Below, in pieces: positions 25,902 to 34,204 of a stretch of DNA of 64,000 nucleotides. How positions within the stretch are numbered: position 1 is the first letter of the stretch; the number at the start of each line of letters is the position of its first letter. A model generated the notes under the pieces. That model saw nothing but the letters and a program-made list of their open reading frames with translations, did not search any database and was not told the origin of the DNA. The position numbers and the translations under genes were made by a program. This DNA is from DATKHR01 sp036557365 (lineage in GTDB: Bacteria; Acidobacteriota; Vicinamibacteria; Vicinamibacterales; CAVVIG01), in contig DATBHR010000092.1 in assembly GCA_036557365.1 (NCBI GenBank), positions 1 through 64,000 of the forward strand, read 5' to 3'.

Positions 25902-26576
25902 ATGCCTTACACGAAGCAGATCGTTTGCCTGGCGAACTCCTACAAGTACCCGAACGGACGTTGCATCGCCGGCAAGGAAATGCCGGCAGGTGGTTGGATT
26001 CGGCCGGTGAGCCCTCGGCCGACCCACGAAGTCGCATTGGACGAGTGCCGCTATGCCGACCATACGCTCCCGCGGCTTCTCGATAAAATTGACGTCTCGC
26101 TTAGCGAGTCAGCTCCTCATTTCCATCAGGCGGAGAATCACGTGATCCAGGCCGGACAGCAGTGGCTTAAGATCGGGACTCTGCCGTTCGAAGACCTGGC
26201 TGCTCTTTGCGATGATCCGCCGGCGTTGTGGGTCAACAGTCAAAGCACGGCTCTGGGCCACAATGACTGCATCAGTCAAGAAGAAGCGGCAGAGTTCACA
26301 CATTCCCTGTTGCTTCTGAGACCCGAGGACTTCAGTGTTGAGATCGGCACGAATCCTTGGCAGGGAAGACGCACGTACCGCGGTGACTTTCGCTACAAAG
26401 GGATTCACTACAGCCTGAGCTTGACAGATCCAAGAGCTCGTGAGGTGTATGGAAACGCGCCGGGCGATCATCCATTGAACGATGTGTACATTTGCGTGAG
26501 CCTGACAGAACCCTTTGAACAGGACGGCCGGTGCCACAAGCTGGTCGCGTCTGTCATCAAGAACCCGTTGTTGTGA
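25902..26576 (+). CDS. dual OB-domain protein
   Basis: A 224-residue soluble protein of the type annotated as dual OB domain. It starts 'MPYTKQIVCLANSYKYPNGR', then 'CIAGKEMPAGGWIRPVSPRP'. It ends with a second strand-rich half ('YRGDFRYKGIHYSLSLTDP', 'DVYICVSLTEPF'). Such proteins are presumed to bind nucleic acids and are recurrent neighbours of DUF488 proteins. It lies between the WYL regulator and two DUF488 genes on the same strand, forming one transcription unit. The biological role is not established. Confidence 0.8.
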   Translation: MPYTKQIVCLANSYKYPNGRCIAGKEMPAGGWIRPVSPRPTHEVALDECRYADHTLPRLLDKIDVSLSESAPHFHQAENHVIQAGQQWLKIGTLPFEDLAALCDDPPALWVNSQSTALGHNDCISQEEAAEFTHSLLLLRPEDFSVEIGTNPWQGRRTYRGDFRYKGIHYSLSLTDPRAREVYGNAPGDHPLNDVYICVSLTEPFEQDGRCHKLVASVIKNPLL

Positions 26577-26584
26577 GTACTGCC

Positions 26585-27214
26585 ATGCAGGGCTCGGTCT
26601 TCACCGTCGGTCATTCAAACCATCAGTTGGAGTACTTCATCGGACTGCTTCGGCGTCACGCTATTACTGCGCTCGCCGATGTCCGCTCCGCACCCTATAG
26701 CCGCACAAATCCGCAGTTCAATCGTGAAACTCTGAAGGAAGCGCTAGCGGCTGCCGGGATCGCCTACGTGTTCCTCGGCAAGGAACTTGGCGCGAGAAGC
26801 CAAGACCCGAACTGCTATGAGGATGGGAAGGTTCGATACGATCGGCTAGCGTGCACCGAACTTTTCAGAAAAGGTTTGGAGCGCGTTCGAGAGGGCTCTG
26901 AACAATTCCGAGTGGCGTTGATGTGCGCGGAACGGGAGCCGCTCGACTGCCACCGAACGATCTTGGTGGCAAGACACCTCGCCGCGCGAGGGTGTGACAT
27001 CCAGCATGTTCATGGCGACGGCGCACTTGAGTCGCACGCTGACGCGATCGCGCGGTTGATCCAAATGCTCAAGATGCCGGAAGAGGACATGTTCCACTCG
27101 CGCGCAGAAATTGTCGAGGACGCCTACAAGAAGCAAGAAGAGCGTATCGCGTACGTAACTCCTCCGGCTAAAGGCCCCCACGCAGATGCCACAGTCGGTC
27201 CAAGCATGCAGTGA
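26585..27214 (+). CDS. DUF488 family protein (first copy)
   Basis: A 209-residue DUF488 protein: 'FTVGHSNHQLEYFIGLLRR' at the N-terminus, 'ALADVRSAPYSRTNPQFN', 'YVFLGKELGARS' and the C-terminal cysteine block 'ALMCAEREPLDCHRTILVAR'. The ATG at 26585 is used; a GTG at 26573 overlapping the dual-OB stop as GTGA is equally possible and would couple the genes. DUF488 proteins have a conserved Cys/His site but no settled reaction. The pairing with a second DUF488 gene and a dual-OB gene suggests a nucleic-acid-directed enzyme complex. Confidence 0.88.
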   Translation: MQGSVFTVGHSNHQLEYFIGLLRRHAITALADVRSAPYSRTNPQFNRETLKEALAAAGIAYVFLGKELGARSQDPNCYEDGKVRYDRLACTELFRKGLERVREGSEQFRVALMCAEREPLDCHRTILVARHLAARGCDIQHVHGDGALESHADAIARLIQMLKMPEEDMFHSRAEIVEDAYKKQEERIAYVTPPAKGPHADATVGPSMQ

Positions 27215-27651
27215 TGAAGATCTTTACGATTGGATTCACGAAGAAGTCTGCGCAGACGTTCTTCACGCGCCTTCAACAAGCAGGCGTCAAGCGGCTCGTT
27301 GACGTTCGCCTGAACAACGTGTCACAGCTTTCAGGGTTCACCAAGCGCGACGACCTCCGCTACTTCACGAAAGCGATCTGCCACATTGATTACGTCCACG
27401 TACCTGAGCTCGCTCCGACCCAGGACATCCTGACCGCATACAAGAAGGAAAAGGGAGACTGGGCGCTCTATGAGCAGCGCTTCCTGGATCTGATGCGAGA
27501 ACGTCAAATCGAACGCACGATCTCTCGCGATCTTATTGACGGCGCCTGCCTACTTTGCAGCGAGGAAAACCCGCACCATTGCCATCGACGCCTTGTCGCT
27601 GAATACCTCAACCAGCACTGGGGCAACATCGAAATCGAGCATATCCCGTAG
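27214..27651 (+). CDS. DUF488 family protein (second copy)
   Basis: A 145-residue, shorter DUF488 protein: 'FTIGFTKKSAQTFFTRLQQA', 'VDVRLNNVSQLSGFTKRDDL', 'YVHVPELAPTQDIL' and 'CLLCSEENPHHCHRRLVAEY', which holds the conserved Cys/His cluster. The ATG at 27214 shares one base with the stop of the first DUF488 gene, so the two are translationally coupled. The two copies differ strongly in sequence, so they are likely distinct subunits rather than a recent duplication. Last gene of the WYL-dual OB-DUF488-DUF488 unit. Confidence 0.88.
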   Translation: MKIFTIGFTKKSAQTFFTRLQQAGVKRLVDVRLNNVSQLSGFTKRDDLRYFTKAICHIDYVHVPELAPTQDILTAYKKEKGDWALYEQRFLDLMRERQIERTISRDLIDGACLLCSEENPHHCHRRLVAEYLNQHWGNIEIEHIP

Positions 27652-27847
27652 CAATCGTGCCGCTTGAAGGTGCTGTCATATTTCTCTGTTCCTTCGCGGT
27701 TCGGAGATCGTCGTCGGCCACGACGATGACATCACAACGAAGGAACCATTTCGACTGCTCCTCAACTTCGCGCTCGATGTACGGGGCGCTGTAGGTGTTG
27801 CTCGTGCGGTCGCGGTCCACGTAGAGCTTGTCGCTGCCGTTTACTGA
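27652..27847 (-). pseudogene. short coding scrap downstream of RepB
   Basis: About 55 codons on the minus strand directly after the repB stop read coherently ('YVDRDRTSNTYSAPYIEREV', then 'SKWFLRCDVIVVADDDLR') before losing character near 27675. No ATG or ribosome site is present and I do not recognise the family. It may be the 5' scrap of the next gene of the partition operon, cut off when the defence cargo was inserted. Confidence 0.35.
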
Positions 27848-28750
27848 CTACCCGGGATCGCCTTCCGTCGAGTGGTCGAGCGATGTGGCCGACATGATGG
27901 CGACGAGCTCGGCCTGAATTTCCGCGTGATGCTGCGTCAAGTAGCGCTTGATCTCCCGGTTCTTGACCAACTTGGAGACGTACCCGCAGGCGATCACGAG
28001 ATGCAGGACGTCGTCACCATACCGTGACTCGACGCTCTTGAGGTCCTGCTGGACAGCCTCCATTTCCCGCTCCATCCGGGCCATTTGCTCCGGCGTGAGG
28101 CCACCGACGCGTTTCGGCTGATCCGACTTGATCAGATCCGATTGACGCGTCGCGGCCAGGAGCGCCTTGGCGTAGCTGGCAGCATAGTTCCCCGCGGTGT
28201 TCATCAGCTCCGCGGCTTCGATCTGACGCATCGGTTTCATCTTCCGGAGCACATCGAATGTCGTAGGGTTAATCGATTTATCCTTTAGAAGATCTGTCAC
28301 CTCGGCACAGATGCCCGCCAGCATCGTTCTCCGCCTCCGAATCGCCTTTACATCCAAATCCAGCGCCTTCGCCAGCTTCTCCTCGGAAACGCCGCGCTCG
28401 ATCGCGCGAACGATCATGTAATGCTCTTGGATCGTTGCGAGTCGGTTGATCCGCTTGTTGTAGGTGAACGCCTCGTCATCTTGGGCGATCAGGCATTTCG
28501 CCTCCTGTGCGCCCGCATCACTCAAGACGGCATGCCGCAGATGGCCGTCGAGCAGGAGGTATCGCCCTCCTTGGTCTGGTGACGGCGACACGACCAGCGG
28601 TTCAATCATTCCGATTTCAAGCACGGACCGAGCGATTCGCTTGTACTTGACCGACTGCTTCCAGTCTGGCGGAACGGCACGCAGGGGCAGTAGCGATGCC
28701 AATGGCAGCGTCTCCAGCCGCCGTTCAAAAGCAATACGGACAGGCGGCAT
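27848..28750 (-). CDS. ParB/RepB-like plasmid partition protein
   Basis: A 300-residue ParB-family protein. The N-terminal ParB/Srx domain has 'IARSVLEIGMIEPLVVSP', 'LLDGHLRHAVL' and 'CLIAQDDEAFTYNKRIN'. A helix-turn-helix follows ('VSEEKLAKALDLDVKAIRRR'). The RepB-type C-terminal part has 'MKPMRQIEAAELMNTAGNYA' and 'MARMEREMEAVQQDLKSVES'. The ATG at 28750 lies one nt after the stop of the preceding repB fragment and is preferred to earlier in-frame starts. Such tandem RepB genes are typical of plasmids and integrative elements. This copy looks complete. Confidence 0.85.
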   Translation of the reverse strand: MPPVRIAFERRLETLPLASLLPLRAVPPDWKQSVKYKRIARSVLEIGMIEPLVVSPSPDQGGRYLLLDGHLRHAVLSDAGAQEAKCLIAQDDEAFTYNKRINRLATIQEHYMIVRAIERGVSEEKLAKALDLDVKAIRRRRTMLAGICAEVTDLLKDKSINPTTFDVLRKMKPMRQIEAAELMNTAGNYAASYAKALLAATRQSDLIKSDQPKRVGGLTPEQMARMEREMEAVQQDLKSVESRYGDDVLHLVIACGYVSKLVKNREIKRYLTQHHAEIQAELVAIMSATSLDHSTEGDPG

Positions 28751-28751
28751 A

Positions 28752-29117
28752 TCAAGCGTCTTTCGCGGTGCCGATTCGATCGGCGATTGGGCTGGGGACG
28801 GTGAGTAATCGTTCGGCTCGCAACAGCGTGACGAAATGTTCATCGGCAAAGAGTCGCCGGAGCGCGTTGATCACAAACAGTAGTCGCTGTTGAGTAATCC
28901 CGGCCTTCTTCACCAACAGGCGCTGCCGCTCCGTCTCTTTGCGATAAGCTCGGACCAGGGCCTCTGCGGTGACGCGAGGAGTCGTCCGAGCTCCCCGCGA
29001 CGAGGCGCCCTTCATCATCTTCCCGCTGGTAGAGCGCTGCTCGATAATCCGACGAATCGCGAGCACCTGGCGGCCTGGCAGCGCTTTGCGCTCGTATGCA
29101 TCGGCGAGGATGCCCCG
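28752..29117 (-). pseudogene. RepB-like partition protein, C-terminal fragment
   Basis: About 115 residues that resemble the C-terminal part of the first of two tandem RepB-like genes: 'LPGRQVLAIRRIIEQRSTSG', a basic linker, 'RKETERQRLLVKKAGITQQR' and 'FADEHFVTLLRAERL'. The N-terminal ParB domain is absent. Upstream of about 29117 the opposite strand encodes VirB10. The frame can start at a GTG (29120), but this is probably accidental. It is one side of a deletion or rearrangement junction that also removed the 5' end of virB10. Confidence 0.65.
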
Positions 29118-29120
29118 CAC

Positions 29121-29702
29121 GGCAACACGGACCGCGTCCGCGATTACCAGGATCGCCTGCGCGTGCTCGAAACACGGGCCGCCCAGGAAGCGCGAGCGGA
29201 CGCGTTATCCCAGCCGCAGCCGTCGGCGCTGATACGCGACGATCCGCCGCCGGCGCGCAGCGAGGATCCCCTCGTATCCGAGCGCAAGCGGCGCGACTAC
29301 GAAAGCCTCTTCGCGAGCAACGTCGTGCTCAGCCGCCGGCCCGATGGGAGCAGCTACAGCCTGGATCAATATCCCGGCGCGAACCAGGTCGGCGATGCTG
29401 GTTTGAAAGACCAGGTCGACAACCACTACTGGTCGACGTTCGGAGCAGCCGCCGCAATCGGCCTGATTAGCGGTCTCGCCCAAGCCGTCGGTACGGCCGG
29501 CCTCGCGGCAGGAGAGGGAAACCGGACGGTCGTCATTGCCGGCGGCGCCGCGGACGTGGCGTCTCAGGCGGCAGCGCAGTCGATGAACCGATTCCTGAAT
29601 CGGCTGCCGACGATCACGATTCGCGAGGGCCACCGGGTCAAGGTGTACCTGACCAGCGACCTCGAACTGCCGGCGTACCCAGCCGAGTCGGGCCGGTTTT
29701 GA
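29121..29702 (+). pseudogene. virB10: virB10/trbI remnant, 5'-truncated with internal in-frame deletion
   Basis: The frame from about 29121 reads 'DRVRDYQDRLRVLETRAAQE' and 'RDYESLFASNVVLSRRP', sequences of the periplasmic linker of VirB10/TrbI. It then jumps at about 29345 to the conserved TrbI core 'PDGSSYSLDQYPGANQVG', 'LKDQVDNHYWSTFGAAAAI' and ends 'IREGHRVKVYLTSDLELPAY'. Full-length proteins carry about 150-200 residues between those blocks, including much of the beta-barrel domain, and an N-terminal membrane anchor. Both are missing here. A functional secretion core complex is therefore not expected from this gene. Confidence 0.8.
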
Positions 29703-29715
29703 CGAGGAGGACTTT

Positions 29716-30570
29716 ATGTCTCGTCGCCTGTTGGTCGTACTGTTCGCTGTCGCTCTCGTAGCGGTTCCGCTGCGGGCGCAGATCGTCGTCATCGATCCAG
29801 CGAACCTCACACAAACGATTCTGATTCAGGAGCGTGCGTATCAGCAGCTGGACCAGCTCCGCAGGGAATTCGAAGTCATTCAACGGATGGCCCAGAAACT
29901 CGGATCGCTGGACGGTTATCGCATTCCGCCGATCTTCGTCACGAGCCACGATCCGTCGCTGTTTGACTACGGACGCCCGTGGATTCAGGCGTTGAACACC
30001 GGGGACGCCCGTGGCACCGCGTACTACCAAACGGCCCTTCCGCTCGAGCGACCACGCGCGGCCGATCTCAGTCGGCTGACTTCGGAGGCGCGTCGCACGT
30101 TTGAAAGCCAGTACGCAACGATGGAGATCACGGACTCCGTGGCGCAGATCGGCGCACACCAAGTCGCACTGGTGCGCAACTACTTCGGCAAGCTCCAGGA
30201 CGCCACACAGAACCTCGAAAACGATCTCGTCAGCACCGAGACCGGAACCCACGAACTGACCGCCGTTCTCGACAAGGTCGCCGCAGGCGAGCTGCTCGGC
30301 CGCCGTCAGGATACCGCCGCGAACCAGCTCCTGTCTCACGCTCTGGAGCAATTACTGGCGCGCAGCAAGCGGCTTCGCGACACCGAGGCCGGCAACGTCA
30401 ACATGCAGCTGCTCATGTGGCGTGACGGGCTGGTAGACAGCAAGCGCTCACGTGACACCGAAGCGTCGCTGATGAACATGCAGCTCACGACCTGGCGGAT
30501 CGCCGGCGCCGCAAATGCCGCCTTTGGTGCAGGCACCGGTGACGCGCTCCGGACATGGCGCCAGCCCTGA
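29716..30570 (+). CDS. TrbJ/VirB5-like conjugal transfer protein
   Basis: A 284-residue secreted protein. The ATG at 29716 follows GAGGAGGA. There is a signal peptide (residues 1-21, 'LLVVLFAVALVAVPLRAQ'). The mature part is helical and coiled-coil rich, as in the TrbJ/VirB5 pilus-tip proteins, with 'IDPANLTQTILIQERAYQQL' near the start. Near the C-terminus a segment is repeated in tandem: 'RSKRLRDTEAGNVNMQLLMW' and, 24 residues later, 'DSKRSRDTEASLMNMQLTTW'. It lies 13 nt downstream of the virB10 remnant and 17 nt upstream of virB6. It looks intact, though its partners are not. Confidence 0.75.
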   Translation: MSRRLLVVLFAVALVAVPLRAQIVVIDPANLTQTILIQERAYQQLDQLRREFEVIQRMAQKLGSLDGYRIPPIFVTSHDPSLFDYGRPWIQALNTGDARGTAYYQTALPLERPRAADLSRLTSEARRTFESQYATMEITDSVAQIGAHQVALVRNYFGKLQDATQNLENDLVSTETGTHELTAVLDKVAAGELLGRRQDTAANQLLSHALEQLLARSKRLRDTEAGNVNMQLLMWRDGLVDSKRSRDTEASLMNMQLTTWRIAGAANAAFGAGTGDALRTWRQP

Positions 30571-30587
30571 TAACGCGGAGAACGGTG

Positions 30588-31442
30588 ATGGAATCTCAGC
30601 CAGCTCTCAATCTGATTCCCACGATTCAGCAGGCGATCGGCAATCTGCTGACGACCCACGAGCCAGAGTTCCTGGCGTTTGGGTCGCGGCTGTTCATGGG
30701 TCTGGCGACGATCGTCCTGGCCTGGCAGGGGATCCGGATGATGTTCTCGAGCGACGCGCTGAACGACAAGCTATTCGACTTCGCTAAGGCGCTGCTCGTC
30801 GTATCGTTTGGATACGGCTTGATCACGTTCTACGAGTCGCCGATCCCCGGCATCGGAGTCTCGTTCAGCAACCTGATCACCGACCAGGCGTACTACTTCC
30901 AGAGCGTCCTCGAAGCGAGGGCGTTCGACAACATCTATCAGCATTTCGACGAGCTTTCCGACCACTTCCTGCAGCCGGACGCCTGGTCGATTCTCGCGAA
31001 TCTGATCTACTGGACGGTCCTCATCCTCATTGCGCTGGCGAAGGCCCTGTCGCTGGCCGTGATCGCGTTTGGTCTGATCGCGAGCGCTGTCTGTGGCCTC
31101 CTCGGACCGATCTTCGTGCCGTTCTTCATCGTCCCGAAGCTCGATTGGCTCTTCTGGGGCTGGCTCAAGTCGTTCATTCAGTACTCGTTCATTCCGGTCG
31201 TCGCGATTGCGTTCCTGATGATTTTCGAACGGTTCGTCTTCCGTTACGTCACGACGCTGCCGCCGACTGTAACGACGGCCGAGTTCGGGGTATATGGCCT
31301 TCAGGCGGTCGCCGTCGTGATCACGTTCTGCGTCGGGATCATCCTGGTCCCCTCGCTTACGAGTTCGATCTTTTCCGGCACCGCCGGCGAGAGCATCTTG
31401 CCGCGAACCCTGAATCCCGGAAATCTGTTTCGCCGGGGTTGA
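30588..31442 (+). CDS. VirB6/TrbL-like inner-membrane channel protein
   Basis: A 284-residue polytopic membrane protein with about six transmembrane helices, including 'LANLIYWTVLILIALAKALS', 'LGLAQV'-free large hydrophobic loops around residues 170-200 and 'LQAVAVVITFCVGIILVPSL' near the C-terminus. The size and order match VirB6/TrbL. The ATG at 30588 is preceded by GGAG. VirB6 forms part of the inner-membrane translocation platform of type IV secretion. The gene sits between the virB5/trbJ-like gene and a 54-residue membrane protein followed by virB8. Confidence 0.78.
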   Translation: MESQPALNLIPTIQQAIGNLLTTHEPEFLAFGSRLFMGLATIVLAWQGIRMMFSSDALNDKLFDFAKALLVVSFGYGLITFYESPIPGIGVSFSNLITDQAYYFQSVLEARAFDNIYQHFDELSDHFLQPDAWSILANLIYWTVLILIALAKALSLAVIAFGLIASAVCGLLGPIFVPFFIVPKLDWLFWGWLKSFIQYSFIPVVAIAFLMIFERFVFRYVTTLPPTVTTAEFGVYGLQAVAVVITFCVGIILVPSLTSSIFSGTAGESILPRTLNPGNLFRRG

Positions 31443-31452
31443 AAGGCGATGA

Positions 31453-31617
31453 ATGTCGCAGCGATTTGGCAGTGATCACCGCTTCGATGAAGACCTTGCC
31501 TCGACCGGCTTTACGCGGCTGCTCTTCGTCGCGTTCGGCATTGCGCTGCTGATCGGCCTCGCGTCAGGTGTGCTCTGGATTCTGTGGAAGCTTTTCGAAG
31601 TGCACGTGCTGAGGTAG
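31453..31617 (+). CDS. 54-residue membrane protein of the conjugation operon
   Basis: A small gene between virB6 and virB8. The ATG at 31453 is 10 nt after virB6, with AAAGG upstream; the stop is 3 nt before virB8. The protein has a charged N-terminus of about 20 residues, one transmembrane helix ('LLFVAFGIALLIGLASGVLW') and a short basic tail. It fills the gap exactly and has a ribosome site, so it is probably real. It may be a small accessory subunit of the secretion system. No named family is recognised. Confidence 0.65.
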   Translation: MSQRFGSDHRFDEDLASTGFTRLLFVAFGIALLIGLASGVLWILWKLFEVHVLR

Positions 31618-31620
31618 GCC

Positions 31621-32814
31621 ATGAACCCGACCGTCGCCGACATCAATCCCAAGACGCTGGACGGCGCCAAACGCCAGTTCGTCGAGCTGTACGGCTCGTC
31701 CCTCGTGATGAACACGTATCTCAAGATCGCGGTCGTTCTCCTCGCCCTGGTCGCTCTGGGGCTCGTCGCCCTGAACTTCCGGACGGTGGCCACCTACGCG
31801 AATGTGAAGCCCCTCGTCGTCCGCATCGACGACGTCGGCCGGGCGGAGGCGGTGCAGTACGACGCGACGGCCTACCAGCCTCAAGCGCCGGAACTTCGGT
31901 ACTTCCTCACGCAATTCGTCGTGAAGCACTTCAGCCGGATCCGCTCGACGGTTCAGCGGGAGTATCCAGACTCCCTGTTCTTCCTGGAACCCACGCTTGC
32001 GGATGCCACGATCGCGCAGAACGATCAGACGCACGCGCTCGAAAGCTTCCTGACCAACCCTGCTGAGAACGAGGTCGACATCGCGGTGCAGAACGTCAGT
32101 CTGACCGAGATTCGCAACCCGCCGTACAAGGCCGCGGTCACGTTTCAGGAGCTTCTGTACGCGTCGGGGACGCGGTCGGAGAAGGGCCACCAGACATACG
32201 TGGCCGAGCTTGATTTTGTGATTCGTGGTCACGTCCCGAACGAGTTCGTACGGGTCAAGGAACGCCATCCGGCCACTCCTCTGTTTCTGCTTGGACATAG
32301 CGCTGGCGGTGTCGTCGCGTGCCTCTACGCACTCGAACATCAGGAGCAGCTGGCCGGTCTGATCTGCGAGAGCTTCGCGTTCCAGACGCCCGCGCCGGAC
32401 CTCGCCCTCGCCGCATTGAAGGGCGTCGCGCACATCGCCCCGCACCTGCACGTGCTGCCCCTGAAAAATGAAGACTTCTCGCGCGATCCCGCAGCCGTCG
32501 AACGGATGAATGCCGATCCGCTGATCGCTCACGAGACGCAACCGGCCGAAACGATCGCCGCGCTCGTTCGGGCCGATGAACACCTCAAAGAGAGCTTCGG
32601 CCGGATCACGCTGCCCGTTCTGATCCTGCATGGCACGGCCGACAAGGCCGCCAAGGCCGAAGGGAGTCAGTTCTTCTACGACCACGCGGGCGCATCGGAT
32701 AAGACGCTGAGGCTCTACGACGGACATGCCCACGATCTGTTGAACGATGTCGGGAAAGAGGGCGTGATCAATGACATGACGTCTTGGATCAGCGAGCGCG
32801 TCGTCGGTCGGTAA
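31621..32814 (+). pseudogene. chimeric ORF: VirB8 N-terminus fused to lipase C-terminus
   Basis: A 397-residue fusion. Residues 1 to about 212 are VirB8/TrbF: short cytoplasmic part, transmembrane helix ('LKIAVVLLALVALGLVALNF') and periplasmic domain up to 'LDFVIRGHVPNEFVRV'. From 'KERHPATPLFLLGHSAGGVV' onward it is the C-terminal part of a monoacylglycerol-lipase-like hydrolase with nucleophile GHSAG, Asp in 'LILHGTADKA' and His in 'DGHAHDLLNDV'. The joint is in frame at about 32256. The VirB8 C-terminal end and the lipase N-terminus are at 2850-3209 on the opposite strand. The product is unlikely to work as either parent. Confidence 0.87.
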
Positions 32815-32830
32815 GGGTGAGGTCGCACCG

Positions 32831-34204
32831 ATGCGTATTCGAACGCACGCCGTAATACTGTCGTTCATCCTCGTCGCCATCGCTGACGGCCCGTTCGTTG
32901 GAGCTGCCGCGCAACAGTCGTCCGGCGAATCAATTACGTCGCACACCGCGACTGTAGACGGGCTGTCATTGCAGTACCTCGAGGCTGGGCGTGGCCCCAC
33001 GGTCGTCTTGCTGCACGGATATACCGAAACGTCACGGATGTGGCGACCGTTGATCCCCCGGCTCGCCGAGCGATTCCACGTGATCGCGCCCGATCTTCCC
33101 GGGATCGGTGATTCGGCGGTCCCGAGCAACATCACCATGTCTGCTGCGGCGCGCTCGATCCACGATCTCGTGAGGGGTATTGGTGTTCAGGACGCGACGG
33201 TCATTGGCCACGACATCGGATTGATGGTCGCCTACGCGTACGCGGCGCAATTTCAAGGGGAGACCAACGGGCTGGTGTTGATCGATGCGTTCCTGCCTGG
33301 CGTCGACGGCTGGAAGGAGATTTACGACAACCCGAACCTGTGGCACTTCCGCTTTCATGGCGCCACGCCTGAGCGGCTGGTGGCCGGCCGCGAACGCGAT
33401 TATTTTGACTACTATTGGAACGAGTTCGCGGCCGATCGGCAGCACTCGATCCCGGACGCGGATCGACGGGCGTACACGGACGCGTATGCGCGACCTGGTC
33501 GCATGCGTGCGGCCTGGGCGTACTTTCAATCGTTTCCACAGGCCGCCGAGGAATTCGGTCGGTATGCAAAGACGCCCCTGACGATGCCGGTGTTGGCGAT
33601 TGGCGGATCGAAAGCCAATGGAGAAGCGCTGGGACGCCAGGCAAAACTGGTCGCCTCGAACGCGACCTCGATCGTTCTGCCAGATACCGGGCACTGGCTC
33701 ATGGAAGAACGTCCGACGGAAACGGCCGAGGCGTTGATTCAGTTCATGTCGAACCGCAGCGGCAGCGCATCTGCGACGCCGCGACTGCGCATGACGCCGG
33801 ACGACATCCGCGCGACTGGTACGCGGTCGGATCAGATCGGCAATTCGGGCCTGCCAGGTGTCACGACCCGCGTCCTCGCGGGAGATCCTTCACGAGCCGG
33901 GTTGTACACGATTGTGCTGTTCGTGCCGGCGCACACGACGATTCCCGCGCATTCACACCGGGACGACCGCACCGCGACCGTGATTTCCGGACAGTGGCAG
34001 TTCGGCTACGGCGACCACTTTGAGCCGGAGGCACTGAAGACGCTTCCGTCGGGTAGCGTGTACTCCGAACCCGGCGGCACGAATCATTTCGCTCGCACGC
34101 TCGGCCAGCCTGCGCTGGTTGAGATCACCGGCGTCGGTCCGACCGACACGAAGTATGTCGAGGGAGCGAATGCGCCAAAGAGTGGGGGCGACGAACGCCG
34201 ATGA
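32831..34204 (+). CDS. secreted alpha/beta hydrolase with C-terminal cupin domain
   Basis: A 457-residue protein with a signal peptide (residues 1-28, ending 'FVGAAAQ'). Residues about 45-310 are an epoxide-hydrolase/dehalogenase-like fold: 'TVVLLHGYTETSRMWRPLIP', nucleophile Asp in 'VIGHDIGLMVAYAYA' and catalytic His in 'LPDTGHWLMEERP'. Residues about 330-445 form a cupin ('IVLFVPAHTTIPAHSHRDDR', 'SVYSEPGGTNHFARTL') with His/Glu metal ligands. The fusion is unusual but each half looks complete. The gene is 16 nt downstream of the lipase 3' part, so with the inversion undone it is second in a lipase operon. Its stop overlaps the next start (ATGA). Confidence 0.85.
   Translation: MRIRTHAVILSFILVAIADGPFVGAAAQQSSGESITSHTATVDGLSLQYLEAGRGPTVVLLHGYTETSRMWRPLIPRLAERFHVIAPDLPGIGDSAVPSNITMSAAARSIHDLVRGIGVQDATVIGHDIGLMVAYAYAAQFQGETNGLVLIDAFLPGVDGWKEIYDNPNLWHFRFHGATPERLVAGRERDYFDYYWNEFAADRQHSIPDADRRAYTDAYARPGRMRAAWAYFQSFPQAAEEFGRYAKTPLTMPVLAIGGSKANGEALGRQAKLVASNATSIVLPDTGHWLMEERPTETAEALIQFMSNRSGSASATPRLRMTPDDIRATGTRSDQIGNSGLPGVTTRVLAGDPSRAGLYTIVLFVPAHTTIPAHSHRDDRTATVISGQWQFGYGDHFEPEALKTLPSGSVYSEPGGTNHFARTLGQPALVEITGVGPTDTKYVEGANAPKSGGDERR

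Noticed and set aside
2850..32814. Phase-variable invertible segment controlled by a recombinase
   Set aside because: No inverted repeats longer than about 3-4 nt were seen at the two junctions and no invertase gene lies in the window, so a switchable element is not supported.
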